Numbered from the stretch's first letter, positions 41,844 through 56,700 are shown. The stretch: DNA of 64,000 nucleotides from Saccoglossus kowalevskii (GCF_000003605.2 NW_003145288.1:31526-95525); one strand, 5' to 3'. Notes: generated by a model not told the origin, from the letters alone. Translations and numbers: made by a program.

Positions 41844-41977
41844 TTAAAGCGCGGTGGTCGTCGCGCAGCGCGTGTTCGAATTTCATTTAAATAAATAATG
41901 TATTTTACACGCGTTGTATACGTCGCTACGAGTCCCATATCGAACAGGACGCGGCGCGACGACTGCCGCCCTTTGAA
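41844..41977. mobile_element. Related GC-ended palindromic MITE, 134 bp
   Basis: The left end TTAAAGCGCGGTGGTCGTCG is matched by the inverted right end TTCAAAGGGCGGCAGTCGTC. GCGC-rich inner repeats extend the palindrome to about 30 bases each side. The centre is AT-rich and contains GAGTCCCATATCGA, which resembles the GAGTCCCAAGCGACGA core of copies A-C. It therefore looks like a diverged sister family of the same TTAA-targeting group. No coding capacity. Confidence 0.65.
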
Positions 41978-44426
41978 GCTTTCCTTTACGTTGTTGTAAC
42001 ATTCCCATTGTGTTATATTCCATTACTAGTGTTAAGGCTACTCTCATCTAGCGTGATGCGAAATGTGCTGATCATAATCAGATGATCTAGTAGATGTCCG
42101 ATTCGTCCTTCTTAGACTGTCTCAGTGTTACTTCCTGGATGCAACATTAACTGCTGAGGATGTTTTGACAATTAGATTGATATACTTAGAGCAATGTCAG
42201 GAAGTCCATATGCATTCCACTGAGAAGAAAAAAAGTGTTGTATCACAGTATATTCTTCTAACAATTACCGTTTTACATTCGGACAAATATGATAGTAAAA
42301 CTTTCTCAATGGGAAAATACCTGACTCTCATGCATCTTTGCCCAAGCTTCACAAAACCTCCAATATTAGCCTCATTCCATGCATATCACCGATAGTGATT
42401 GTGACTTGATTTTACTGGACACTGTTACAATATATAAAATCATTTACTTAATCTCATTCTTCGAGAGTTGTTTATTGTAATTTTCAAACCCTAACACAGA
42501 GGATATGGAACCTAAATTTTAGACTGGGAGCTTAATTAAACCTTTGATACCCCGGTAATAAAAAATAGCTTATACAAAATTGTAAGAAAATATCAAACTG
42601 TTTGGTACAGAATGAACGAAAAACATGCTCAAATATTCCTTTCGCGTTATCATCGTGTTTTTAAGAACGATGACCGTGTTGTTTTTAGTGTACAGCGTTG
42701 GTTCTACGGATGAACCGTCTCACAATGTACTGTGTTGCCATGACAATTGGTTTTCTTATGTCCACATCATAATGAGTCTTATAAGTACAGAAATTCAATC
42801 ATTTGCAATTACCACAGAACAAATTGACCGGCGTCATCATTCATGACTTGGCGCGGGCATGAATGCGATGTAAATACACTTAAAGCATTATCTACAATAA
42901 ATACCTTTAGAACGACTAAAATGATTGAAAAGCAACATTTTGTAGTTTGTACTGTGAAAGGAATGTTATATTTGGGCACGCTTTCATCGAAGTCATGCTA
43001 CATTTTTTCCAATTTCCGGAAAACTCGCTAAGTCAAAGTTCGTGAAGATGACTAACAAATACTACGTAAATAATCCATATTTAATTCAAATCCTTAGTGT
43101 ATTAGGCGGAGTAGTACATCGGAATGGGTGGTACCGAGTCACTGATAATCGACGTCAACACGTTTAAATTAAATACATTGTCCTGGCCGTGCTGCATCAA
43201 TTTCCCTAACTCAATGGTAGTACTAACACGTACACTGTCCACGAGATTAGACTGGATGGTTTACAACCGTCTAACGATGTCATCGTGCGTCAACGTGCAA
43301 CGTAAATCAACCATCGAGCAATTACCAACGCACCCTTTCTGGTATGCAGCGCATATGAGCAGCGTACCAACTATTTTGTGATTTTTTTTCCCTGTCGGCT
43401 GAAATTTTAAAATTTCGATCTATCTGTTTGTACTTAGATAAAGATCATGTCAGTAACCATGGATTTGATGACGTAATCAACGTAGAGGTAATTTTACCGT
43501 AACGCATTCGTGGAAGACATCAGATCATATATATATTTAATCCACGATTGCCATAATTCATAACGTTTAATCACGTGACTGTGTAGCCATTAGTTTGTCG
43601 GTACACACATACAACGCATTGATTCATGTTCCCTTTGGGAAGAGTCGGTGTTAAAAGTGCAATATGAACGAAACCATATATTGTTAAATATTGTTGTTCG
43701 ATACTCCATACAGTAGAACAATCGGATTACGGTCATCTGCGTTTAATGTCAAACAACAATATTAAACACAACACGTTCTCGTTCGTGTTACATCTTTACA
43801 GAGCATCGGCGCAAAATTATGCTTTGACTATTGTCATTACTTCAATGTTCCTACTATTCAATTCGAAATTCAGTTGTTGTCAGAATTTGAGAGCTCAAAA
43901 CTGAAACAAAAAGTCTGTATCATGGAAACTTTCTTTACAAGAGTTGGGATGGGTAAATTTATTTCGAATTTGAGGAAGTATTCGTCGACAAAAATAAAAA
44001 TCACCACCGACCCAGGAACGAAAGTAAGCGTTTCATAAACACGTGTTTGTTAAGCGGCGCAAACTACTAATCACAGTGTCGACATCAATAAAATAATAAC
44101 TAAAATGCATAAAAAAAAAGGTTAATTTCCAATACCTAGCTGAAAGACGCCCGCCATGTCGATAGCTTGTCACCGGACTCCTCAGTTCAGCGCGGAAAAA
44201 CATCCGGTTCTCAAGTACTCTGTAATCGTAGCGAGCACTAAAAAGCCGAGTCTCACGAAACATTTTCACGCGAATTGGGAACTACTTGGAGCGTGTCGTA
44301 GATGAAGAGGTACTGTACATCGATCGTGTGCTTGTCTCTACAAAAAGACATGTGTCATTTGTCGGGGACTTTTTCCTTGCTACATACAAAACATATCAAA
44401 CACATCTTTTTTTTTCTTTTTTTCAG
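41978..44426. other. Upstream region of the membrane-protein gene
   Basis: No ORF with support. The CpG-richer stretch around 44140-44311 may hold the promoter and an untranslated first exon of the gene that starts at 44482, since a splice acceptor is visible at 44426. No clear TATA box was found. Confidence 0.35.
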
Positions 44427-44481
44427 GTCAACGAAAAAGTAGAATAATGTTGGCGAGTTGGTGCGTACTGTAATTGGCATC
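44427..44481 (+). promoter_or_regulatory. 5' leader with splice acceptor and upstream ORF
   Basis: A strong T-rich tract ending in TTTCAG at 44417-44426 looks like a splice acceptor, so the leader probably begins at 44427 and an untranslated first exon lies upstream. A candidate is the CpG-richer stretch around 44140-44311, ending before GTACTG; that exon is inferred. The leader contains a nine-codon upstream ORF including its stop (44447-44473, MLASWCVL), which ends 8 bases before the main ATG. Such an arrangement commonly lowers main-ORF translation. Confidence 0.5.
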
Positions 44482-44539
44482 ATGGACATTGACAGTGTCC
44501 TCTGCGTGATTGTATTTTCTTTCCTGACAGTTGTTTCCG
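44482..44539 (+). CDS. Coding exon 1: signal peptide
   Basis: Encodes MDIDSVLCVIVFSFLTVVS plus the first base of a Gly codon. The hydrophobic core followed by V-V-S-G fits signal-peptidase cleavage close to the exon boundary, so the mature protein would begin almost exactly at exon 2. The donor is GTGAGT at 44540. The exon ends in phase 1, matching exon 2. Confidence 0.8.
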
Positions 44540-47500
44540 GTGAGTGTTACACATCCTGTTGTTAGCAATTTTGAAAACTATCTACTATCTATCTTAATCG
44601 TGTGTAAGTTATCAGTGGTGTTATCGTCATCGTTCTCGATTGAACACCCGAACTACAGTTCCCTAACCCATACACTTATTTAATAGGCCGCATTCAATCA
44701 CGGCACTATCACGTGCCTGATCACACGGCCCTGTGCGGCATTTTCCGGTCACAGGGGGAGAACAAAATCATAAGCACTAGTAGCGTCTTAAAATATTTAC
44801 GAGTGATTTTATTTCCCGATGTTTGGTTGACAGAGATTTGAATGCACGATGGTGGTTTGGAATAACGCAGCTGTGATCAGGCACTACTTCCCAACGATTG
44901 TGATCGTATTACTAACGTCTGGTGGGTTTTATATCGACGTACGCGATGTTCAATTTTATTCAATTGAGTGCCGTATACAATGTTTACACGATATATATAA
45001 TGTTTTGGTTCTCGTGTAAAAATAACAAACCCAGCTTTGTGCTGGCCGTGGTAATCGTCTTAAAATCACACGTCCATCCAATTTATAATTATTTCATTAG
45101 AGCAATTCAGCTTCGCAGCCCGCAGTCCGATTGTGTACGTACTGGCGGGGAACTTAGTATACGAAGATGGATACCGCGTTGTCAGCTTCGACGGGATTAC
45201 GTGACCGTGATCTTAGTCGCGAGACGTTGCCTTGTTTGCCATCGGGGTAGCATTTCGCCGTTCTGATCTAAAACAGTCAACCAATATTCCCCGAGATGAC
45301 GGTACGTCATTATGCAAACGGAGGTCGAAACCCTCGAAACACAATCTCATCAGAAGACAGTCAGTGTATATATACATATTTGTTATTTATACAAATATTA
45401 TATATATTATATTATATGCTTTCTGGGAAATATAGCGGTACCCAGGGACATTCTATAACCTAGTCAATAATAGTATAATATAATAGTAGTATAATAAATA
45501 TGACTAAATGCATAAATGGAAGGGTACTTAAACTGAACGATATTGATGTTAAAAAAAAGCCCCAGTATAAATAAAACCTGTTTGAGTATTCAAGGATATC
45601 TGATAATTTATTTATTTCGAACTAACTGAACAATTTGATATGAGACATTGACCCAATGCCATCTTGTCGAACGAAATCCTGTACCTGTGATCCGTGAATT
45701 AACGAAAGCTCCACGTAGCGTCAACATGCCTTCACTAAACTGTTCATGTGATTTACCGTGTCATTGACATGGAGTTCATTACATGTTAACTTATGTATTT
45801 GCTGCAATGCTATGAATGTAATTGCGTCTGAAGTAAAACGTGTCTCGGGATTTAGAAGGTTATAACATTTTTTGACCGTCAAAATAATTGTTTCGTATAA
45901 GCACTGCAGTCGACGCGCCGCGCCGCATCGTCGTGGGTCCCATGCGACGATCGAATAGCGAGCGTGTGTGGTTACACTGTATGATTACACAAAAATGGTC
46001 CGCGCGCTGAGCTCATCTTGAACCACAAGTTCAAACGTTTCGGTTCTATGCTTGAACCTCATTTCCAAATCTCCTATATCTAGTCATCATTACAAATGAC
46101 AGCACTGTTGATTCAAAGACTTTTCCCGGCTACGTCACCTCTCGTTCTTTTTTTATTTTACCCACAACCTCCGCGAAAACTCGCCCACAAATGAACCTAG
46201 ATCGACTGTTGTGTGATGTAAAATTTCACGAGAATCACATACAAACTCCAAGTCTCATCCGTGTGTCACGAGGTGAACGAAGTAGATTATTTCACGGCGT
46301 AGTAAATACTCGAGTTCAAAGGGCAAACTAGCCTATACGCTTCCAGTTACAGTCAAGCATTCTCAGTGGATACATTTAGTAGTGCCACATAAAACATCCT
46401 GCCCATCATCCTATGTAACTCGACTTAAACTGTGAATACTGTAAATCAAAATAAATCAAATACATACGTAGCTCAGGCCACCCAACATCGTCATGTGCTT
46501 ATAGTATACAATAATACCACGACTTAAAGTCCTTGAAATGTCGTATTGAGTTCACCAAAGAATATCATTCAACTGTACACATACTAACACGTGTATAATT
46601 AATGTAAGCATAGACCTCAGGGTTATGGTGTGGTCAATTATTTTAGAGTATGTATTTAAATATTTTGATTAGGATTGTAAATTTATGGGACGAAGTTATG
46701 CTGAGGGTCTCTCGGAAAAAAGTGCCATCTCAGAAGGTGTTGTAGGGGCCTTTGGAATTTTAATTACCTATATTTTGGTGAGCAGATGCATCTGAGATCC
46801 CACAGTTTCGAAGTGCAGACATAATCGTGTTCAAAATAGCATCGCATCATATAAGGAAACTCGTGTGCATAAATTACCTATATAAGATAACATCCGCCAT
46901 ATAAGGATACTCATGTGCATAAATTATCTATATAAGATAACATCCACCATATAAGGATACCCATGTGCATAAATTACCTATATAAGATAACATCCACCAT
47001 ATAAGGATACCCATGTGCATAAATTATCTATATAAGATAACATTCACCATATAAGGATACCCATGTGCATAAATTACCTATATAAGATAACATTCACCAT
47101 ATAAGGATACTCGTGTGCATAAATTACCTATATAAGATAACATTCACCATATAAGGATACTCGTGTGCATAAATTACCTATATAAGATAACATTCACCAT
47201 ATAAGGATACTCGTGTGCATAAATTACCTATATAAGATAACATTCACCATATAAAGATACTCGTGTGCATAAATTACCTATAGAAGATAACATTCTCCAT
47301 ATAAGGATACTCGTGTGCATAAATTACCTATATAAGATAACATTCTCTATATAAGGATACTCATATGCATAAATTACCTATATAATGATAATATCCACCA
47401 TATAAGGATACTTGTATTCATAAATTACCTATATAAGATAACATCCACCGTATAAGGATACTCATGTGCATAAATTACCTATATAAGATACTTATATGCG

Positions 47501-47685
47501 TATTGTCACATTTGTCACGAACATGGTTTAAATACGTATTGTCGCATTTGACATGTACTCAGTGTAAATACGTATTGTAATATTTGTCACGATTACGGTA
47601 TTTACCGTAAACACTTATTCTGATATCTGTCATGTGCAAATGTGATTTACATATAGTATCTAGTAAAAGACTTATCGACACATTG

Positions 47686-47747
<62 letters not shown>

Positions 47748-50700
47748 TATGTGTAATGTATATGGTAAAATACGTATTATCACATTTGTCAGGTATACAG
47801 TAGGTTATCTATGCTAACTCTAGAGTCGGACGGAGCTCCGACAGTGTCGAAGTGCAAACATAATCTTGTTCAAAATAACATCGCATCATATAAGGAAACT
47901 CTTATGCATAAATTGCCTAAATAAGATAACATCAAACCATATAAGGACACTCATGTGAACGCAATATCTATATAAGTTAACATCGCACCATATAAGGAAA
48001 CTAATGTGCATAAATTAGCAATAAAAGATAACATCGCACCATATAAGGAAACTAATGTGCATAAATTAGCTATAAACGATAACATCGCACCATATAAGGA
48101 AACTAATGTGCATAAATTAGCTTTAAAAGATAACATCGCACCATATAAGGAAACTAATGTGCATAAAATGGCTATAAAAGATAACATCGCACCATATAAG
48201 GAAACTCTTGTGAATACATTACCTATATAAGATAACATCGCACCATAAAAGGAAACTCGTGTGAATACATTAAATGTGCATAAATTAGCTATAAAAGATA
48301 ACATCGCATCATATAAAGAGACTCTTTTGAATACATTACCTATATAAAATAACATCGCACCATATAAACTCGTGAGCACACATGCGCCATATAAGGAAAC
48401 TCGGGCAAATACGATACCATATATTAGGAACACTCATATACACCACATACAAACCAACGCTTCATACAAGGGAATTTGTACATTGCAGGGAAACATTAGC
48501 ATATACATAAATGCAGTATTGGACCTTACATGGTAATTAAGACACATACTCTACCTAGATGGCATTGAGGTAACATCACACCATATAAATTATCTCAGTT
48601 GCTGTCTTACATGATAAATAACACTTGCCATACATAAACACATCGACATATACACATACACATACACGGACATTGACACGGATATGAACACATATATGGA
48701 TATAAACAAGCACATGTACGTGCACATAGAAACGGCAGGGAGATGAATGTAGACACATATACTGATGATTGTCTCCGTATAAACAGACTCCGATACAATA
48801 ATACGTGGATGACAAGAAACATCCGACATTTTAACAAAACCCAATACAAGCATGAAAACATTGCCGTGGATCCCATAATCTACATTGTGAAACAGTATAC
48901 ATTGTTTACCCGACATAGCTTGTCTACACGATGTAAAGTGGCCTTCTTCCATCAAATCAAGTTAATGTCGCCGTGACGAGATTATACATTGTATACACTA
49001 CTTGTATACACTACTGAGCACATCCCCGCCAAATGCAGAAGCGTACTTATTGAGATATTAAGAACGTGATGTAACAATTTAAGTGATGAAACTCAAACAT
49101 AGTGTAGTGTGGTCTTGTTCCGTTATAAGTACGATAGTATGTCGGCTGTCTGGCTACTTTGGGATTACACTTGTTGTTTCAGTATCTGCATTGCTTTCAT
49201 TTTTAAAACCCATGCAATTACTCTTCTAGTCTATAGATTTGTTTTGCATGTTGATGGATAAATCAACAATTATTCTGGTTAGTGTTTTTGGTGGCAGTAA
49301 TTTAAATTTAAAACAATATATTCAAACTGCCGAAGGTGAAAAACGTCATTCATACATTTAAAGCAGGAGGTCGTCACCTGCGCACGCGCTGGAATTGAGT
49401 CCCAAGCGACGATAACACAAAGGCTCATGGGTGGACGCTTGTTTGTAAACACTGACACGCTATGGTCAACTGACGCATGCGCAGGTGACGACTCTAACGT
49501 TTTAAAGGCAATAACAGAAGTGACGTAAAAGCTGCCACTGCTGCACTGCTATCACGTATTTTCTGACTCTTGGGATACATACCCTGTCACAAATCACTAT
49601 GAGCATTATTCCCCTTAGTTGGTACCGACTGCCAACATTTGGAGGCCTGGCTCATGGCCTGATATACCTTGTCTGCGTTACACTTAGGTTGTGACGTCAT
49701 ACGCAAGGTGGTCGGCAATAGTCAGTCACGTCAACGCATGAACCACCTCTCTATGTTCTCAATAAACAACAACATCGCGTCTGTTCGATTCGGTGGTGAC
49801 CTCGTGATTTTCGAACTTCCGAGGTCGATACAAAAATTTTACGATGTTTTTGTGCACAATGGGAAAAATGCAATGAATTGTTAGTTCAGCTATCAGAGGA
49901 GTCATGTCTCATATGATGTGCGTGTATTTTTCACTTTATACTTTTGAACACAAATTTTAACTGAAAATTTTGCGTCATCTAAATTCGAACTTGTCTACTT
50001 TCACACGTCACGTGAATACAACACATAACATGTAAAGTCTCAATTAACATACGGCTACCAGAAATGTTAGGAATACAATTTTCAATGCATTGATTTCGCT
50101 CCAATGAGAATTCCAAATGAGCTTTATATAGTTCTATAAACATTTATTTTTCCTGGAAATATTTTTCTTGTTCAGTATTAATACTGTGATATAACGGTCT
50201 GTTCAGATATTGAACCAAGATCAGATCACGTCCATTTGTTTCCAGTTCATTTGCAACCCGTTAATTTAAATATGCGACTTGTATTATGTTTTAATACTAC
50301 GGTGAGCCATTTTTATTTCACGTTTTCTAGCGGTTGGACCGAGCGATAGTCAGTTTATAATAATGTGCTATACACTTTTGATAAAATAATCTCAATGTCA
50401 TATTTTTCGCTCAGTAATCGGCATTTTGACATTGAGCCATAAAAAAGAAATTCAATTTCAAAATCCAATCATCATAATTTTTGGCGAAAGACGTTAAGTC
50501 CTCGCTTTTCACGCAATATGCGAGATCTCGCAAGACGCGGATAATCACTTATTCTGCACGTTGCGCGCGGCACCGCTTGTGGTAAAAAGTAAAACAAAAA
50601 TGTCGACAACATTCCGCCGATGCCTGGCATCAAGTAAAATCGAAACTAAAAGTGAAGAGTAACACAATACACTATTTGTCTCCTGTATCCAATATCTTCA

Positions 50701-53700
50701 GTTCGTGATTTTACGAAAGGGATGTTTCGTTACCCTAGTTACCCACGACTGCAGACAAGCTCCCGTCATGCATCCTCGCCACTAAATGATACATCAGGCT
50801 GTGTCAAAAGGGGTACTCATCATTTCTTTCATCATCAAAGAGCGATATCTGTTGTTGTAGACAAAATAATATTTTTACTCAAAATTTAACGCAGGTCAAT
50901 CAATACACTGAACTCATAGTATACTTCATACCTGTGTTAATAATACAGGGTGAATCGGTACACTCCAAGTATCCAGCAGTTTTCATTATTCATTTGATTT
51001 TTTACATCGGCATCTTTGATCTATTAGACATACGTTGTAATATTAACGTCGCAAGATAAATAAAAAATACCGTTTATAAAAGTCTAGCTGATTATGCACA
51101 ATAATTTTATTGACTCGGTGCGTTACTCCGAGAATTCATAACGATGTTTTCTGGTTGAATTGTTCACGAATCTGACTGAATTTAAATTGTCTTTAGTAAT
51201 CTCTAGCGGGTATTCTGCCAATATGATCCGGTCATACTTCCCGGTGCACCTCGTTTCGGGGGCGGGGTGGAATATATCGTCCGATCTCTAGAGATTATAA
51301 AATAGTTCAACCATATGATTGATGATTTTATTTATCAAGTACATTCATTGACATTGAAATGATTCTATTTTGTAAATAATCTCAAATCACGTAGTTGCAG
51401 ACGTCACCATCGAATCTATGAAGCAATAACGTTGCTTTAAAATGGATCTCGATAGAAGCAATAATGGTCTGATTATTTTTTTGGCGAGTAAAAATATCAC
51501 TTCGGTGTTACAATAAAAATGCTAGTGCACGTGCCATTCAAATATTTGCATTCGCCTTTCACACATTTGTGGTAAGTACGCTTAGTATGCTTGCTACCAA
51601 AACAAGGTTTTTATTTTACGTTAAATCACACTCTACTGTTTCTACCAAGCTAAAATATCGAAAATACGTGTAAAACCCAAAGATGCTGTTGATAATCGAT
51701 GAATTAGAAATAGCATTGCGTACGTAAGTATTACACGAATTCCGACAACGATAAAAAAAACTCACGCATGGGTACAGAACGTGGTTGGTGTAGTTTTAAT
51801 TTCAGATGTGTTTCATAATTCTACAAATTATAAGTTCAGATACACATCAATAGATGTCATGTGTGGATCAAAAAACTCTGTCTCATCTGGAGCAGATGAA
51901 ATATAATATTGAAAATCAAACACTAGATAGCATGTCTAAACACATTTATAGCCACGTATCATGATGTGCGTCTGATATATTAACATCGAATGTTAGAACA
52001 TTTAAGAGTTGTCTTGGTTTTCAAATTAACACGTGTAATCGATGTCTGTTAGATCATCCGGTTCGTCGCTGTTGCGTCACCCTGTTTCAATTAGAGAACA
52101 ATTTATTGAACAGTTTCTATATTTGTACAAATCTACCCCAGATAATTCTTTGCGTTTTAAAGTCAGCAACACTGTCTTTTTATTCTGTTTTCATTATAAG
52201 AACACGAAATCAACACCAACGGTCACCGAGAACACTCGGCTGTTTATTTCCGTTAGAAAACATGCCTCCGATTCATTTCTCCCTCACAGTGAAAACTATT
52301 TTTGATGTGCGTGACATGCACTTCTGTTCAATTACGACCAATAACTCGCAGACTCGTTCGAAGTTATTTCACTCCTCACAATACCACAGATTCAATGATA
52401 CTCTAGATCGTACCAAGCGACTACGGTGTTCCGGGACTATGCAATACTTTTGTTCAACATATAGGACATTGATACCGTGACGATTATTAGTGATTATATT
52501 ACATCTAGCTGCGAACGAGGACGAACAATACGATGATGACGTACTCCGACGAAGCCAGCTCTTGAAACATAAAACCCCACAAACTATTGATTACGGTATA
52601 ACTCATATTAGAAGAATTGAATATGCTTATTTCGTCTGACAATGTAAAGTCATTCAATTATAACAACTCACGTACAAGCCTGAACTGAGTAAGTCTGCTT
52701 ATTTCGCATAGAGAAAGACAGAACCAGGATTCGGGGGTTGATTTTTCAACACATGGTACGAGCTTAACAATAAATAACCACTTTACTCGAGTTACCGGGA
52801 TGACGGGGTCAGTGTTAGTTCTTGTGATTTATTCTACAATATGCCTTCGGTACACTCTGAAAAATGTATTATGTATACAAATAGTTGCTACAAGTGTACT
52901 GCTTATGCTGACTTCAATGGCAACACGTTATCACGCATAACCACATTGGTATTGCTAACACGGTGAATAAAGGTGGACACAGATAATGAGAATGCTTGCA
53001 AGCACTCTTCTCTTGAAAATGACTCACAACCACCGTCGTTTGACAACAGTCGTGTTCTCCGTTACCTCGCGGGTGAACTGGATCCTCAAACAAATTTAGT
53101 AGATTGTTATCATAATCGTGATTGTGACAACAACGTACAAACAAAAACAGCCCCCCTCCCCCTTCAACGTGTATACAATACCTCGTATTACCTCCCCATG
53201 ACCTTTCAACGGACGTCTGTGGAACATCCCACCCAAGACGGTCAATAGTTAATACTCCTCTGTATACAGATGAAATATACATTCAATGACTTCGTCAATT
53301 ATTTTAAGATCAAATCTCTCGAAACTCTGGTGAACTGTGGGTCATTTCATCTTTCAATATGGATTACATCACACAGGCTTATTAGCTGCAATCCCGGGAC
53401 TATAAAATATTGCCAATTGTGTCGTGTTGCTGAATGGACGCAAATGTAGAGTAGTTATTTTTTAATATTATAATCATTGGTTTATCTTTATTAAGTAACC
53501 TGATTCATCGACCACGATTTCGTCACGGTCACGTGACATCCCAATAATAAATATGATTTATAAAAAAAATATTCGGCATAGATTTGAAATATTACAGGAA
53601 AATCTTACAGTATGTAAATACAGGTAGACTAGTAAAGTAAAATAACGATAATAATCAAAACTGTTACTAATCAACTAAGACAGGGAAACTTAAATCGCCC

Positions 53701-56700
53701 AAAATCTCTGGTCATGTAGTTTTATATTAGTATATTTAAAAAAATCGCTATTATCAGAACTATGACGTCATAGCTTTACATTTTCACACGATAGGTTAAA
53801 GCTTCATTTGCAACTAATTTCATTTCACCCCTCCCCATTTAACTAAATTTGTTTAATTCTAATGATGGGAATTATAACAATAATCAAGAATGGTCCCTCA
53901 AAACGCCATCTTGGATCATTCCGACTGAGAAGGGTCTCCTCATCCAATGTGGCGCTATTATTAGAATTTCATATTAAGCACACCGTGAAAAACCTTTTCA
54001 TGCAAATAATTGGAAAACTATTAAATATTGTTTAAGTCTTTTTTTAAACAAGCACGATTATATATTTTATTTTAAGGTGATGGTAACTTAAGTTTAATGA
54101 TTTAGTTTCCTGGTAGTCAATAAAAAATGGCCTAAGAAGGTTTGTTTTGCAGGAAGAGAAAGGTTATTTGAATATCTGGTATTGTAGTTACGTCCAGAAA
54201 AATATAATTACGCGGGAGTATTATCTATATTAGACATATCTCTACATAGCGGAGAAGGTTACGCAAAATACCACGCAGGTCACTACACAAGATACGGCAC
54301 AGGATATACGTGATATATATATAGATAGATAAATTCCTAGAAATTGCATCTTTGTGTCATATGAGAACTCAACCGTAATGGTATATGTAATACAAATCCC
54401 AAGTTAGTTCTCGTGTGTTTACAACGCTAATTTGTAAGTAGTAATTTGTCGAAAGGTGTAAATATATATTCAGACGGTCTGGTTAGTTGGCGCCATCAAT
54501 TTATAGCTGACAGTTCTACACTGTGCACTTGTTTACATCCGTATTCTTGCTGCTTATATTTTTAACGTTTACTAATATGGTGCCGATGTGATGAATCCAC
54601 TCAATAATTATACAGTGTGTTAGATTACGTAACTTTCTTCATGATAGTAAAGTTATAGATATCAGTATAATACGAGTATGATATAACAATGCGAGGTTAT
54701 TAGTTGCGTCAACGTCTAGTTATCCTGATAAAACTCGAAATATATCGTAATATCTCGTAATATATCTTTTAAAGAAATAATTTTAAAAAACGTTAGAACA
54801 TGGAAATGACGTTTCCGCATGAACAGATTTTTTTTGTATGAAACTTACATGCATAACTAACATCGTCGATACACTCGCTGATCTAAATTAATTTCAAGTT
54901 CAGGGCAAGGTCAACACAATATCGCCATCAAAACATCATTCTTTTATTTCTACCATCTGTTGACACGGACCACTCAGAAGCCAGAACCACGTCTACTTTA
55001 GGATAAACTTAATTAACATACTGAAACTTCCTTTTTGTAGTTTTTTGTTTATTTTGAAGTGGTTGCTAAACATTATACCCAACAACTTCATTTGTCCGAT
55101 AATATATTTGAAACTGACAAGGTCAAGGGTCAGCAATTTTTACTGCCAATATGTAATTAGATGTTATTCTTTTGTGGACAGGTTCATGCCCAATCTGACT
55201 ATGGTCTTAACTAGCAAAGACAAAACACAAACACACTGGTTAATACAAACAAATGTTTCATTTTTGTTTGCTGACTTCACAGTGTACTTTGTTCATCTAC
55301 AATTATTGTATATGAACCGAGCCAAACATTAGTTTAGTCTAATGGTGAATACATTTAATTTACATTTTAAAACGCTACAGTTATTATTCCCACGCAACGT
55401 GGTACAAGGTGTGTATTATATATACCGACCGCGTTAATATAACTTGTAAATATACTATTACTGTGCAAATGTAGACAGAATACGTAAAACGCTATTTTTT
55501 GTCTTCAAAATCATTATTGTGACTACCAATATCATCATGATAACAGAGAATATTTTTATTCGAAGGTAGGATCCACTTCAAAGACGGAAGTCTGATCTCC
55601 TACAATTTTTACTTAACTACGTTGCAGTCACTAAATGAGACAAAGCGAAGCTCGTAGATAACGTCGTGATGCAATAATATATATTGAAAAGGTTTCCTAT
55701 TTATAGTAGTAGTATTTTTTATTACATACTCTAATGCAGACACCCAGATGATCAAACCCAGACATTGCCGCAGGCGCCAACGAGCAATTATCCAAATGGC
55801 ACTAGGATGCGTCATCAAAGCAATTAGTCAATTGGGAATCTTTTTTTTTTAGTTTGTTGTATTACACTAAACTCGCAATGTAGATGAGTACTGTGATACT
55901 GTTTTTAATTAGCGTGCATGCACTCTACTTTTTTTCTTGCTCGGTATAGTGTATTTATAGCGAGTAAAGCAATCCATGTATTCGTGATTAAGCGTATACA
56001 GGATGGAGTAATTCAATTCGCGGTGTTTATTTTTATCTCGCGCATTCCCCCAAAACGTGTGGAGCAGATAGACAAGTAAAGGACGGAATGCGTTTTAAAT
56101 TAAGGTTTTAAGCATACTAATATAACGTAAAAGTAAAATAAGTAATTTTGGATATATACTGACCCAACGTATCAAATATTTTATATTTCATAAAATATAA
56201 TAACTGTAAATGATGATAATGCAAATGTTGAATCAGACAAAATGATATAAATAGAAAAATTTAACACAAACGTGTTATATCTACTAGTTTCGCGTGTTCA
56301 TCATAATTATACTATTGATACGAAAGACGTCATGGACTTGTATTAGCCACGAACGGAACGTGAACCACACTAACATATACAAGCAAACGCAATTTAGAAT
56401 TGCAAAGAAAGAGGAGTCAGACGTGCAGAATATGTGCCGCGACTTTAATCAGCAGGAGGTATTGCAGGCGTATTGTCTCCATCATAGGTAAACACGTCTA
56501 TTCTATGATACGTGTGTGAATGCGCCTAATTTCATTTGCTGACGTAATGATCACGTGACGTTGTTGTATTACATACATATACAATAAGGCATTGATTTCA
56601 ATAAGCCAGATTGTGTGATACGTCAACAGACAGCTGCATTCGCCAAGATGATTAGAAAATATAAGTGCCTCTATTGGAAGTATTATACATATCTTATTCA

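Noticed and set aside
45043-45058. 16-base identity between intron 1 and the transmembrane exon (61732-61747), both reading AVVIV
   Set aside because: A 16-mer match somewhere within 64 kb is not surprising and the flanks do not align, so it is not a duplicated exon.
44922-45266. 114-codon ORF in intron 1
   Set aside because: No fit to the modules of the host gene, and no acceptor or donor in phase 1 at its ends.
48006-48433. Plus-strand 74-aa and minus-strand 160-aa repetitive ORFs
   Set aside because: They lie entirely in satellite B, whose 51-base period keeps frames open automatically.
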